A program made the position numbers and the translations under genes. A stretch of 64,000 nt of DNA from an uncultured Collinsella sp. (lineage in GTDB: Bacteria; Actinomycetota; Coriobacteriia; Coriobacteriales; Coriobacteriaceae), in contig UQPF01000011.1 in NCBI GenBank assembly GCA_900542905.1, positions 6,561-70,560 of the forward strand. The letters are read 5' to 3'. The first letter of the stretch is position 1. Each line of letters starts with the position of its first letter. Shown piece after piece: positions 9,010 to 17,501 of the stretch. Below the pieces are notes generated by a model that saw only the letters and a list, made by a program, of their open reading frames with translations, was not told the DNA's origin and searched no databases.

Positions 9010-9870
9010 TTAGTTCTCCCCCTCATCCTGCTTGCCCAGATACGCCTCGATAACGGCGTCGTTGTTCTGGATTTCCTCTGCCGTGCCCTTGGCAATGACC
9101 TTACCAAAGTTAAGCACGCAGATGCCCTCGCAGATGTTCATGACGAGCGACATATCATGCTCGATAAGCATGATGGCGATGCCGAAGGTGTCGCGAATCT
9201 TGACGATGTTCGCCATGAGCTCTGCGGTCTCGGACGGGTTCATGCCGGCGGCAGGCTCGTCGAGCAGCAGCAACTTGGGTTTGGTGGCAAGCGCGCGGAC
9301 GATTTCCAGACGACGCTGAGCGCCGTAAGGAAGCGAGCCGGCCTGTTCATTTGCCAGGTGCTCCATGTCAAAAATGGACAGCAGCTCCATGGCGCGCTCG
9401 TGGGCGGCCTTCTCGTGCTTCCAATACGTCGGCAGGCGCAGCACACCCTCAAAGCCAGAGTAGCGCTCCTGGTTGTGCAGGCCGACCTTAACGTTATCCT
9501 CCACCGTCATGGTGTTGAACAGGCGAATGTTCTGGAACGTACGGGCAATACCCATGCGGTTGACCTGGTAGACCGACTTGCCCGAGGTGTCCTCACCATC
9601 GAGCAGGATGGTGCCGTGCGTAGGCTGGTACACCTTGGTGAGCAGGTTGAAGACCGTGGTCTTGCCGGCACCGTTGGGGCCGATGAGACCGGCGATCTCG
9701 GTCTTGCCGATGGTCAGGCTAAAGTCATCGACTGCCTTAAGACCGCCGAATTCAATGCCCAGGTGGATGCACTCGAGCGCCGGGCGCTGGCCCAAGTCGC
9801 GGTCGGGAACGATGGCGCCAGAAGGATACGGGACCATCTTGCCCTTGTTGAACTCAAACTTACTGGGCAT
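9010..9870 (-). CDS. livG: Branched-chain amino acid ABC transporter ATP-binding protein LivG
   Basis: 286 residues. Walker A GPNGAGKT at 64-71 and the LivG-specific GIARTFQNIRLF, LPYGAQRRLE signature and LLLLDEPAAGMNP. The ATG at 9870 has a GGAGGTGG site, and the start overlaps the end of livM by 11 bases, so the two are coupled. Slightly longer than typical at the N-terminus, with about 30 extra residues before the ATPase fold. Confidence 0.94.
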   Translation of the reverse strand: MPSKFEFNKGKMVPYPSGAIVPDRDLGQRPALECIHLGIEFGGLKAVDDFSLTIGKTEIAGLIGPNGAGKTTVFNLLTKVYQPTHGTILLDGEDTSGKSVYQVNRMGIARTFQNIRLFNTMTVEDNVKVGLHNQERYSGFEGVLRLPTYWKHEKAAHERAMELLSIFDMEHLANEQAGSLPYGAQRRLEIVRALATKPKLLLLDEPAAGMNPSETAELMANIVKIRDTFGIAIMLIEHDMSLVMNICEGICVLNFGKVIAKGTAEEIQNNDAVIEAYLGKQDEGEN

Positions 9871-10939
9871 CGGCTGCCACCTCCTTCTTGGAAGCAAAGC
9901 GGTCCTTAATGCGTGCGAAGAACGCCTTGAGCTGTGGGTTGTTAGTAAAGACCATGACCAGAATCAACACGATGGCGTAGATGAGCATGCGGTAGTCCGA
10001 GAACTGACGGAGCAGCTCGGGGAGAACCGTGAGCAGCGCCGCGGCGATAACGGAGCCGCGCATGTTGCCCAGGCCGCCCAGGACCACGAACACCAGAATG
10101 AGGATGGACGTATTGAAGTCGAACTTAGTGGCGGAAAGCTGCGAGAAGTTACCGCCGAACAGGGCTCCGGCAGCACCGGCAAGGGCAGCGGAAACCACGA
10201 AGGCGATCATGCGGTACTGGGTGACGGAGATGCCCACGGACTCGGCTGCAATCTTGTTGTCGCGCACGGCCATAATGGCACGGCCGGTACGGCTGCGAAC
10301 CAGGTTGAGCACGATCACGAGTGCGACCATGACCAGGATGGCACCGGCGAGGAAGGTCGAGTACGTCGACACACCCGATGCGCCCTGCGCGCCCTTGATG
10401 ATGGCGGTGCCGTCCTCGAGCAGATGCAGGTCGTCGATCGTGGAGTTACCCGTGATGTTAAAGATCACGTGCAGGCCGCGCGAGTCGACACCCACGATAA
10501 GGCAGGTGACGATCTCTTTGATGATCTCACCAAAGGCCAGCGTCACGATAGCCAGGTAATCGCCGCTCAGACGAAGGACCGGGATGCCAATCAAGAAGCC
10601 CAGGATGGCGGCAGCGATGGCGCCGACCACGATACTGATGATAAGGCGCACCGGATCGGAGGGAACGGCGCTCTCCAGCGCGACGGCGGTGACGATTCCC
10701 GTATAGGCGCCGACACTCATAAAGCCTGCGTGGCCCAGCGACAAGTCGCCCGCGATGCCGACGACGAGGTTAAGGGATATGGCCATGACGATATAGGCCG
10801 TGATGGGAACCAGCTGACCGGCGATCATGCGCGGAATCATGTGGTTAGACTGCATAAAGAACACGATGGCGAAGGCCACGATGCACATGGCGTACGTGAC
10901 AAAATCGTGACGCGTCTGCTTGTCTTTAAGAAACTTCAT
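9860..10939 (-). CDS. livM: Branched-chain amino acid ABC transporter permease LivM
   Basis: 359 residues, strongly hydrophobic, with the LivM motifs ISLNLVVGIAGDLSLGHAGF and LSGDYLAIVTLAFGEI. Forms the membrane channel with LivH. The ATG at 10939 is favoured by AGGTGA six to seven bases upstream; a GTG nine bases earlier is possible. Nine bases separate it from the livH stop. Confidence 0.94.
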   Translation of the reverse strand: MKFLKDKQTRHDFVTYAMCIVAFAIVFFMQSNHMIPRMIAGQLVPITAYIVMAISLNLVVGIAGDLSLGHAGFMSVGAYTGIVTAVALESAVPSDPVRLIISIVVGAIAAAILGFLIGIPVLRLSGDYLAIVTLAFGEIIKEIVTCLIVGVDSRGLHVIFNITGNSTIDDLHLLEDGTAIIKGAQGASGVSTYSTFLAGAILVMVALVIVLNLVRSRTGRAIMAVRDNKIAAESVGISVTQYRMIAFVVSAALAGAAGALFGGNFSQLSATKFDFNTSILILVFVVLGGLGNMRGSVIAAALLTVLPELLRQFSDYRMLIYAIVLILVMVFTNNPQLKAFFARIKDRFASKKEVAADAQ

Positions 10940-10948
10940 AACGCTCAC

Positions 10949-11830
10949 CTACACCTTCTCGGGGACGTACTTGCCCAAGAGGCCGGCAGGCTTGACGAGC
11001 AGGACGATGATCAAAACACCAAAGACGATGGAGTTGGCAAGGCTCGTGGAAATGTAAGCCTGCGCCATCGCCTCGATGATGCCGATGAGAATGCCACCGA
11101 CAAAGGCACCGGGGATGGAGCCGATGCCGCCGAAGACGGCGGCGTCGAAGGCCTTGATGCCAGGCATGGCACCCGTCGTGGGCTGCAGCACCGGCGAGTA
11201 GGAGCACAGGAGCACGCCGGCGATGGCGGCAAGCGCCGAGCCGATGGCAAACGTCATCGAGATGGTGCGGTTGACGTTGATGCCCATGAGCTGAGCGGCG
11301 GCCTTGTCCTCGGACACGGCGCGCATGGCCTTGCCCATCTTGGTCTTACCTGTAAAGAACATCAGGCCGGCCATGATAACCAGGCAGGCGACGATGGTGA
11401 CGAGCGAGACGGCGCTTACGTTGAACTTGGCCAAGAACTCCGGCACCTGGAAGGTGACGAGCGAAGTGAAGTTCTTGGGCGTGGCGCCCCACAGAAGCTG
11501 CGCGGCGTTCTGCAGGAAGTAAGACACGCCGATAGCCGTGATCAGAACGGCCAGCGGGCCTGCTTGGCGCAGCGGCTTATAGGCCAGACCCTCAATGAGA
11601 ACGCCGAGAACCGTGCAGACCACACAAGAAAGAATTACAGATACCCAGCCCGGGAGGCCGAGATACGACGTGGCACAGAACGAGACATAGGCACCGACCA
11701 TGATGACATCGCCGTGAGCGAAGTTCAGCATCTTGGCGATACCGTAGACCATGGTGTAGCCCAACGCGATGATGGCGTAGACGCTGCCCATGGACAGGCC
11801 GTTGACCAGGTATTGGATAAAGACCGTCAT
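10949..11830 (-). CDS. livH: Branched-chain amino acid ABC transporter permease LivH
   Basis: 293 residues with the LivH N-terminus QYLVNGLSMGSVYAIIALGY and the NFAHGDVIMVGAY motif. The ATG at 11830 lies behind AAAGGGGG at good spacing; an ATG nine bases earlier touches the ribosome site and is less likely. Preceded by two intercistronic hairpins that separate it from the binding-protein gene. Confidence 0.94.
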   Translation of the reverse strand: MTVFIQYLVNGLSMGSVYAIIALGYTMVYGIAKMLNFAHGDVIMVGAYVSFCATSYLGLPGWVSVILSCVVCTVLGVLIEGLAYKPLRQAGPLAVLITAIGVSYFLQNAAQLLWGATPKNFTSLVTFQVPEFLAKFNVSAVSLVTIVACLVIMAGLMFFTGKTKMGKAMRAVSEDKAAAQLMGINVNRTISMTFAIGSALAAIAGVLLCSYSPVLQPTTGAMPGIKAFDAAVFGGIGSIPGAFVGGILIGIIEAMAQAYISTSLANSIVFGVLIIVLLVKPAGLLGKYVPEKV

Positions 11831-11876
11831 GTTCCACATCCCCCTTTCGAATAGGTTTCCAGTTAATGTATGAAAC

Positions 11877-11938
11877 AGGGACGTTACATCGTCCCTAGAT
11901 ACCAAGCAAGCAGGGAAGGCCAAAACCTCCCCTGCTTG
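11877..11938 (-). promoter_or_regulatory. Two intercistronic hairpins between the binding protein and livH
   Basis: One hairpin has arms AGGGACG/CGTCCCT around TTACAT (11877-11896). The second, larger one pairs CAAGCAGGG with CCCTGCTTG (11907-11938). Neither has a T run. Such structures commonly protect or partly terminate the message so that the abundant binding protein exceeds the membrane subunits; that role is inferred. Confidence 0.6.
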
Positions 11939-11969
11939 GGATCAAAACCGCTCTATGTAAGGCGGCCAA

Positions 11970-13157
11970 TTAGGCCTGTACGTACTTGCCATCGGTGATG
12001 ACGTACGCCGTGGGCTCCTTCTGGACCTGGCCCTTGTCGTTCCAGGAGAGCTTGCCAGTCAGGCCGTCAACAGTAATGTTGCGCATAGCCTCGGGAAGCT
12101 TCTCGGCAACCTCGGTGGGATCGGCGTCGACACCCAGGCCGGCCTCCTTGAGAGCCTCGACCACAGCATGCACGCCGTCGTAGGCGTCGGCGGCAAACTG
12201 GTCGGGGGTATCGCCGTACTTATCTTTGTAAGCGTTGACGAAGTCGGCGTTCTTCTCGTCGTCGGCGGAAAACGGGGTCATGAGCAGCAGACCCTCGGCA
12301 AGAGAGGTGTCGAAGCCCTCAACGCCCAAGATGCCATCCATGCCGTCGCAGCCCATCATCTTGACGTCGTAGCCCATGTCCTTGGCGTTCTTGAGCAGGA
12401 CGGACGCCGGCGTGTAGTAGATCGGCGCAAAGATCATGGTGGCGCCTGCCTGCTTGGCCTTGGTCAGCTGGTTGGTAAAGCTCGTGGCGGAGTCGTCCTT
12501 AAAGGTCTCCTCGTCGACAATCTCAAGCTTAGACTTAGCGGCCTGGGCCTTAAAGGAATCTGCGATGCCCGAAGAATAGGCGTCGCCGGAGTTATAGAAC
12601 AGCACGAACTTCTCGTTCGCATACTTCTGCGCCAGGAACTTGGCAGCGTTGACACCTTGGTTGGGGTCGGTAAAGCAAACCTGGAAGACGCAATCCTTGC
12701 CCTTGGTAACGTCCTCGGAGGACGCGGACGGGGTAATCATGAACGTCTCGGGGTCGTTACCGCACTCAGCAGCAACGGCGACCGACGCACCCGTGGTGGT
12801 CGGACCGACAAGGGCCTGCATGCCCCAGTCGAGCAGGGTGTTGAAGGCGTTGACGGCCTTCTCGCCGTCAGCCTGGTCGTCCTCGGCCTTGCTGACAAGC
12901 GGCAGCTCCTTGGTCGAGAAATCCTTGCAGCCAAGCTCGACAGCCTGTGTAACGGACTTGCCGTAGGACGCGTTGGCGCCGGTCAGCGGGCCGATGGTGC
13001 CGATCTTAAACGAAGCGTCGCTCGAGGCGGAACCACTGTCGCCGCCGTTGGAGGAGCAGCCAGCTAGAATGGACATCGCCCCCAGACCTGCTGCGCTCGC
13101 GATAACGCTCCTGCGATTCATAACAGGGTTCAATGACTTACCGGTGAGGCTCGACAT
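11970..13157 (-). CDS. livJ: Branched-chain amino acid ABC transporter substrate-binding lipoprotein (first paralogue)
   Basis: 395 residues. A lipobox ILAGC puts the lipidated cysteine at residue 34, followed by a Ser/Gly/Asp linker and a periplasmic-binding fold of the Leu/Ile/Val class (FKIGTIGPLTGANASYG, ALVGPTTTGASVAVA, FADAYDGVHAVVEAL-like end). NRR lies before the hydrophobic core, so a twin-arginine route is possible. The ATG is preceded by a strong AGAGGAGAG site. It heads the livHMGF cluster. Confidence 0.92.
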   Translation of the reverse strand: MSSLTGKSLNPVMNRRSVIASAAGLGAMSILAGCSSNGGDSGSASSDASFKIGTIGPLTGANASYGKSVTQAVELGCKDFSTKELPLVSKAEDDQADGEKAVNAFNTLLDWGMQALVGPTTTGASVAVAAECGNDPETFMITPSASSEDVTKGKDCVFQVCFTDPNQGVNAAKFLAQKYANEKFVLFYNSGDAYSSGIADSFKAQAAKSKLEIVDEETFKDDSATSFTNQLTKAKQAGATMIFAPIYYTPASVLLKNAKDMGYDVKMMGCDGMDGILGVEGFDTSLAEGLLLMTPFSADDEKNADFVNAYKDKYGDTPDQFAADAYDGVHAVVEALKEAGLGVDADPTEVAEKLPEAMRNITVDGLTGKLSWNDKGQVQKEPTAYVITDGKYVQA

Positions 13158-13178
13158 GCGGCTCTCCTCTCAAATCTC

Positions 13179-13199
13179 GTCGGGTTTCGGTTACCCGAC
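13179..13199 (-). promoter_or_regulatory. Hairpin in the livJ leader
   Basis: GTCGGGT and ACCCGAC flank a seven-base loop 22 bases before the livJ start. The remainder of the 271-base gap up to 13428 is AT-rich and probably contains the promoter, but I could not choose a clear -35/-10 pair. Confidence 0.4.
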
Positions 13200-13428
13200 A
13201 GGCCATCCTTCGCCGTGTTCGGCGTTCGCAAAATACTAGACGCTTTAGTTAAGGAAAGTGGCGATTATTTCAGCTTTTCTTTGGATTTGTTCATTTATCC
13301 ATAATTCTGCGTATTTCTATTACTTTATGCAGTAATGCCACTTTATTGTGTGAAAGTAATGTTTCCGTTCTGTTACAGGCGTCCCTGCCCTGAATAAAAT
13401 GGCCTCACCGGTCGCGCTTTATGCGCAC

Positions 13429-14595
13429 TTAGGCGGCGATGTACTTGCCGTCCTGAATCACATAGGCCGTAGCGGGCTTTTCGACTTGGCCCTCGTCGTT
13501 CCACGTCAGCTCGCCCGTCAGGCCCTCGATCTTGATCTTGCGCATGGCCTTGGCAAGGTCGCCGGCGATGTCGGCACCGTCAGCCGTAATGTCGATGTCT
13601 GCCTTGTCGATGGCCTCGGCGATGGCGTGGACGCAATCGTAGGCGTCGGCGGCAAACTGGTTAGGCGTCTCGTCGTAGGCGTCCTTATATGCCTTGACGA
13701 AGTCGGCATTCTTCTCGTCGTCGACAGAGAACGGGGTCATGAGCAGTACGCCCTCGGCAAGAGAGGTATCGAAGCCTTCCACAGAGAGCAGGCCGTCCAT
13801 GCCGTCGGTACCCATGAGGGTCATGTCGTAGCCCATGTCCTTGGCGTTCTTGAGCAAAACGGACGCCGGCGTGTAGTAGATCGGCGCAAAGATGAGCGTG
13901 GCGCCGGCCTCCTTGGCCTTGGTGAGCTGGTTGGTAAAGCTCGTGGAAGAGTCGTCCTTAAAGGTCTCGGTATCGACGATGTCGAGCTTGGACGCCTTGG
14001 CCTGCTCGGCAAAAGCGTCGGCAACGCCCGAGCTATACGTATCGCCGGAGTTGTAGAACAGGGCGATCTTGGCATCCGCGTACTTCTCGGCCAAGAACTT
14101 TGCGGCGCTGGCGCCCATGGTGGGATCGGTGAAGCAAACCTGAAAGACCGTGGTCTTATCCTTGGTAACGTCGAGCGACGAGGCCGAAGGCGTGACCATG
14201 AGCATATCGTCGGCGATCTCGCCCGAGACAGCGACGGCGGCACCGGTGGTGACGGGGCCGACGAGCGCCTGCATGCCCCAGTCGCACAAGGTATTGAAGG
14301 CGTTGATGGCCTTCTCGCCGTCAGCGACGTCGTCCTCAGACTTAAGCGAGAGTTTGAGGTCCTTGGTCGAAAAATCCTTGGCAGCGAGCTTGGCACCCTT
14401 CTCGGCCGAAACGCCATAGGTTGCCGCGGCGCCGGTCAGAGGGCCGATGACACCGATCTTGAAGGTCTTGCCGTCATCGGCGGAGCCGCCGTCCGAGCCA
14501 CCCGACGAGCAACCAGCGAGTGCCGCGGTGCTACCGAACGCCGCGGCGCCAGCCAAGAAACTCCTGCGGTTAAGTACGTTGTTGATGCTAAACAT
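13429..14595 (-). CDS. Branched-chain amino acid ABC transporter substrate-binding lipoprotein (second paralogue)
   Basis: 388 residues, colinear with the first binding protein over its whole length and sharing long stretches such as YYTPASVLLKNAKDMGYD. Lipobox ALAGC gives lipidated C29; NRRSFLAG resembles a Tat motif. Because no other permease is nearby, it probably feeds LivHMGF with a different or overlapping ligand preference. ATG at 14595 follows AAGGGGG. It has its own 5' region, shared with divergent hom. Confidence 0.9.
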   Translation of the reverse strand: MFSINNVLNRRSFLAGAAAFGSTAALAGCSSGGSDGGSADDGKTFKIGVIGPLTGAAATYGVSAEKGAKLAAKDFSTKDLKLSLKSEDDVADGEKAINAFNTLCDWGMQALVGPVTTGAAVAVSGEIADDMLMVTPSASSLDVTKDKTTVFQVCFTDPTMGASAAKFLAEKYADAKIALFYNSGDTYSSGVADAFAEQAKASKLDIVDTETFKDDSSTSFTNQLTKAKEAGATLIFAPIYYTPASVLLKNAKDMGYDMTLMGTDGMDGLLSVEGFDTSLAEGVLLMTPFSVDDEKNADFVKAYKDAYDETPNQFAADAYDCVHAIAEAIDKADIDITADGADIAGDLAKAMRKIKIEGLTGELTWNDEGQVEKPATAYVIQDGKYIAA

Positions 14596-14845
14596 GGTGT
14601 CCCCCTTTTCGCTGGCCGCGGTGCGGCCGTCTTGCGGTACAGGGCAAACCTTATGGTGCAAACGTTGACAGTTTGTTACGGAAGTTCGTTTGTAGCGAGC
14701 ATGTTTCCAATGTTTCCGCAGCGTTTCGGGGGTGCCGTTTTGTGCGACTCCTGTTGCCTGGCGAGCACGCGCCCTCGGTTCACGCTAGAATGCACTCAAC
14801 CTTTAAGCGGTTAATCCATCCATAAGATGCACGAAGGAGCTATCT

Positions 14846-16189
14846 ATGAGCGAACCCCTGCGCACCGTGAACGTCGGCCTGATCGGTCTTGGAACCGTCG
14901 GCGGCGGCGTGGCCCGCCTGATCAAGAGCCACCACGATGAGTACCTGGCAGCCTACGGCATCGACCTTAAGCTGACCCGCGCCTGCGCGCTTGCTTGGGA
15001 GCAGGCCGAGGCAGCCGGTATTGAGCGCGAGGCCTTTACGAGTGACTGGCATGACGTCGTCACCGACCCCGCCGTCGATATCGTCGTCGAGCTGATCGGC
15101 GGCGAGCATCCCGCGACCGAAATCTTCACCACCGCCTTCGAGAACGGCAAGCACGTCGTCTCTGCCAACAAGGCCCTGCTGGGCCGTCATGTCGAGACGC
15201 TCGCCGAGAAGGCGCGCGCGTGCGGCGTGCAGATTAAGTGCGAGGCCAGCTGTGGCGGTGGCATCCCCATCGTGAGCACGCTCGAGCACGACCTGGTGGG
15301 CAACAAGATCCTGACCATCGCCGGCATTCTCAACGGTACCACCAACTATATCCTGTCGCGCATGGACGCCGAGGGCGCCGATTACGCCGATGTGCTTGCC
15401 GACGCGCAGGCCAAGGGCTATGCCGAGGCCGACCCGTCCGCCGACGTCGACGGCTTCGACGCCGCCAGCAAGACGGCAATCCTCGCTTCCATCGGCTTTG
15501 GCACCCGCGTGACCACCGACGATGTCTACCAGCAGGGTATCCGTACCATCGGCGCCGAGGACATTGCCCAGGCCCGCGAGCTCGGCTACACCATCAAGCT
15601 GCTGGGCATCGCACGCAACACCGACGCCGGCGTCGACGTCCGCGTGCATCCCACGCTGATCCCCGCCGACCACATGCTTGCCAAGGTCAACGGCGCCATG
15701 AACGCTGTCTACGTGGTAGGCGACGCCGTGGGCGAGACCATGTTCTACGGTGCCGGCGCAGGCTCCTTCCCCACCGCGAGTGCCGTCGTGGGCGACATCC
15801 TGTCGCTCTCCGAGCAGATCAGCCGCGGCGTTGCTCCTCTGCCCGAGATTGAGCCCTATGGTCACAACCTCGCCTTTAAGCCCATGGACGAGCTCCAGAC
15901 CAAGTACTATGTGCGCCTGAAAGTCGCCGACCGCGTAGGCGCCCTGTCCGAGACGGTCGACATCTTTGCCAAGCACAACATCTCGATCTCGCTCATCAAC
16001 CAGGTCGAGGACGGCAAGTCGGGCGTCAGCGATGCCTGCTCGGTCATCTTCCTGACGCACCGCGCGCTCGAGAAGGACGTCCAGGCTGCCGCCGCCGAGC
16101 TTGCCAGCGTCGACTGCGTGGCCGAGGTCGCCAACGTCCTGCGCATTGAGGACGTTGAGGCTTGGACCGAAGGCGTTATGGCCAACTAG
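14846..16189 (+). CDS. hom: Homoserine dehydrogenase with C-terminal ACT domain
   Basis: 447 residues; reduces aspartate semialdehyde to homoserine for threonine and methionine synthesis. Nucleotide-binding GLGTVGGG at 14-21, the SANKALL segment near 108, the catalytic region GILNGTTNYIL and DVDGFDAASK. Residues from about 352 form an ACT domain (YYVRLKVADRVGALSE), which in this family senses threonine. GAAGGAG precedes the ATG. A TAGAAT -10-like box lies about 55 bases upstream. Monocistronic, with its own terminator. Confidence 0.95.
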   Translation: MSEPLRTVNVGLIGLGTVGGGVARLIKSHHDEYLAAYGIDLKLTRACALAWEQAEAAGIEREAFTSDWHDVVTDPAVDIVVELIGGEHPATEIFTTAFENGKHVVSANKALLGRHVETLAEKARACGVQIKCEASCGGGIPIVSTLEHDLVGNKILTIAGILNGTTNYILSRMDAEGADYADVLADAQAKGYAEADPSADVDGFDAASKTAILASIGFGTRVTTDDVYQQGIRTIGAEDIAQARELGYTIKLLGIARNTDAGVDVRVHPTLIPADHMLAKVNGAMNAVYVVGDAVGETMFYGAGAGSFPTASAVVGDILSLSEQISRGVAPLPEIEPYGHNLAFKPMDELQTKYYVRLKVADRVGALSETVDIFAKHNISISLINQVEDGKSGVSDACSVIFLTHRALEKDVQAAAAELASVDCVAEVANVLRIEDVEAWTEGVMAN

Positions 16190-16214
16190 CCCGATTCTCG
16201 GCAAATCAAATAAC

Positions 16215-16256
16215 GCAAAAGGGGCTCCTATCCGATTGGATGGGAGCCCCTTTTGC
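16215..16256 (+). terminator. Rho-independent terminator after hom
   Basis: GCAAAAGGGGCTCC pairs with GGAGCCCCTTTTGC around a short loop, ending in TTTT; 25 bases after the hom stop. Confidence 0.9.
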
Positions 16257-16408
16257 TACATCCTTTGAGCGAACTGGTCGACTAACGTTTGAACAACTTG
16301 ACCGTTCGTCAACAACCGTGGATACCGTTTGCCGATATGCGACGGCAGCTGTATTTTGCCGCCGCTATGCTGTGCCGTGTATGTCCGCCCGCGATGAGAG
16401 GAAGCACC

Positions 16409-17158
16409 ATGTTGCTCGAGGGCAAGAAAGCAATCATCACCGGAGGCACGCGCGGTATCGGCTATGCGATCGCCTGCCGTTTTATCGAGGAAGGCGCTGC
16501 CGTCACCGTCTTTGGCTCGCGCCAGGAGACTGCCGACGCGGCCGTTGAGAAGCTGGCGGCCGCCTATCCCGACGCCAAGGTCTGGGGCCGCTCCTGCGAC
16601 CTCACCTCACTCGAGGCCGTGACCGAGGCCTTTACGCAGGCCGCAGCCGACATGGGCGGTCTCGATACGGTCGTCAACAACGCCGGCATCTCCCAGCGCT
16701 CGCCCCTTTTGGATTACACGGCCGAGGAGTTTGCAAAGGTCATGGACCTCAACGTCGTCGCTGTCTTTAACGGTCACCAGGCGGCCGCCAAGATTATGAC
16801 CGAGGCCGGCCACGGCGGCACCATCACTACCACGAGCTCGATGGTCGCCAAGTACGGCCAGCCCTCCGGCGTCGGTTACCCCACGTCCAAGTTTGCCGTC
16901 AACGGCATGGTCCAGTCGCTCTCGCGCGAGCTCGCCCCCATGGGCATCCGCGTCAACGCCGTTGCCCCCGGCGTGACTAAGACCGACATGGTCGCCAACC
17001 TGCCCGAAGAGGTTATTAAGCCCATCATCGCCACTATTCCGCTGGGTCGCATGGGCGAGCCCGAGGATGTCGCCAACGCATTCGTTTTCCTAGCGAGCGA
17101 CATGGCCTCCTATGTCACGGGCGCCGTGCTCCCCGTCGACGGAGCCGCCCGCTCCTAA
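16409..17158 (+). CDS. Short-chain dehydrogenase/reductase (FabG-like)
   Basis: 249 residues of a classical SDR: cofactor motif TGGTRGIG near 11-18, NNAG, the catalytic serine in TTTSSMVAKYG and YPTSK with the active-site Tyr and Lys, then the PG loop NAVAPGVTKTDM. The isolated position, away from fatty-acid genes, argues against housekeeping FabG. Hydroxysteroid or sugar-alcohol substrates are possible, but nothing in the sequence decides. ATG at 16409 follows AGAGGAAG; in-frame starts upstream lack a ribosome site. Confidence 0.88.
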   Translation: MLLEGKKAIITGGTRGIGYAIACRFIEEGAAVTVFGSRQETADAAVEKLAAAYPDAKVWGRSCDLTSLEAVTEAFTQAAADMGGLDTVVNNAGISQRSPLLDYTAEEFAKVMDLNVVAVFNGHQAAAKIMTEAGHGGTITTTSSMVAKYGQPSGVGYPTSKFAVNGMVQSLSRELAPMGIRVNAVAPGVTKTDMVANLPEEVIKPIIATIPLGRMGEPEDVANAFVFLASDMASYVTGAVLPVDGAARS

Positions 17159-17202
17159 AGGTCGCAAGCCACGACTTCGAACCTCAACGAGGCCCAACGC
17201 AA

Positions 17203-17241
17203 AAGGCGCGCTGTCTGCATCAACCGCAGGCAGCGCGCCTT
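17203..17241 (+). terminator. Terminator-like hairpin after the SDR gene
   Basis: AAGGCGCGCTG and CAGCGCGCCTT pair around an inner CTGC/GCAG helix. The downstream T tract is interrupted (TTGTTCTGTTT). Confidence 0.7.
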
Positions 17242-17254
17242 GTTCTGTTTGTAA

Positions 17255-17488
17255 GGGAAGCTGCGTCCCGGCATTTCAGCTCAGAACGGGGCACGGTTTC
17301 CCCAGGACCTCCTTGCGGAAACTGCACCCCGTTTTGAACGTCGATTCTGGGATACCGTTTCCGCAATGGGCCTCCTGCGGAAACGGTATCCCACTCCGGG
17401 CGCCCATTCCGGGACACAGCTTCCCAACGGCCCCTGTTTCGGAAACCACATCCCATTCCGAGCCTTCAAAGCGGGACGCGGCTTCCCC
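17255..17488. repeat. Array of eight alternating inverted arms with a 61-62 bp period (BIME/REPIN-like)
   Basis: Eight 16-18 base arms fit YGGGRYRYRGYTTCCSC and alternate in orientation: reverse at 17255, 17315, 17376 and 17437; forward at 17286, 17348, 17409 and 17471. Forward copies are spaced 62, 61 and 62 bases. The pair at 17348-17365/17376-17393 is a perfect inverted repeat. Spacers (about 10 and 15 bases) are not conserved. The array fills the convergent gap between the SDR and antiporter genes and contains no gene. Confidence 0.85.
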
Positions 17489-17501
17489 GAGAGAGTATCG
17501 A

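Noticed and set aside
16409..17158. 7-beta-hydroxysteroid dehydrogenase known from Collinsella
   Set aside because: The sequence does not match the remembered opening or motifs of that enzyme; only a general SDR call is supported.
17255..17488. CRISPR array
   Set aside because: Regular spacing looks tempting, but arms alternate orientation, repeats are diverged, spacers are only 10-15 bases and no cas gene is near.
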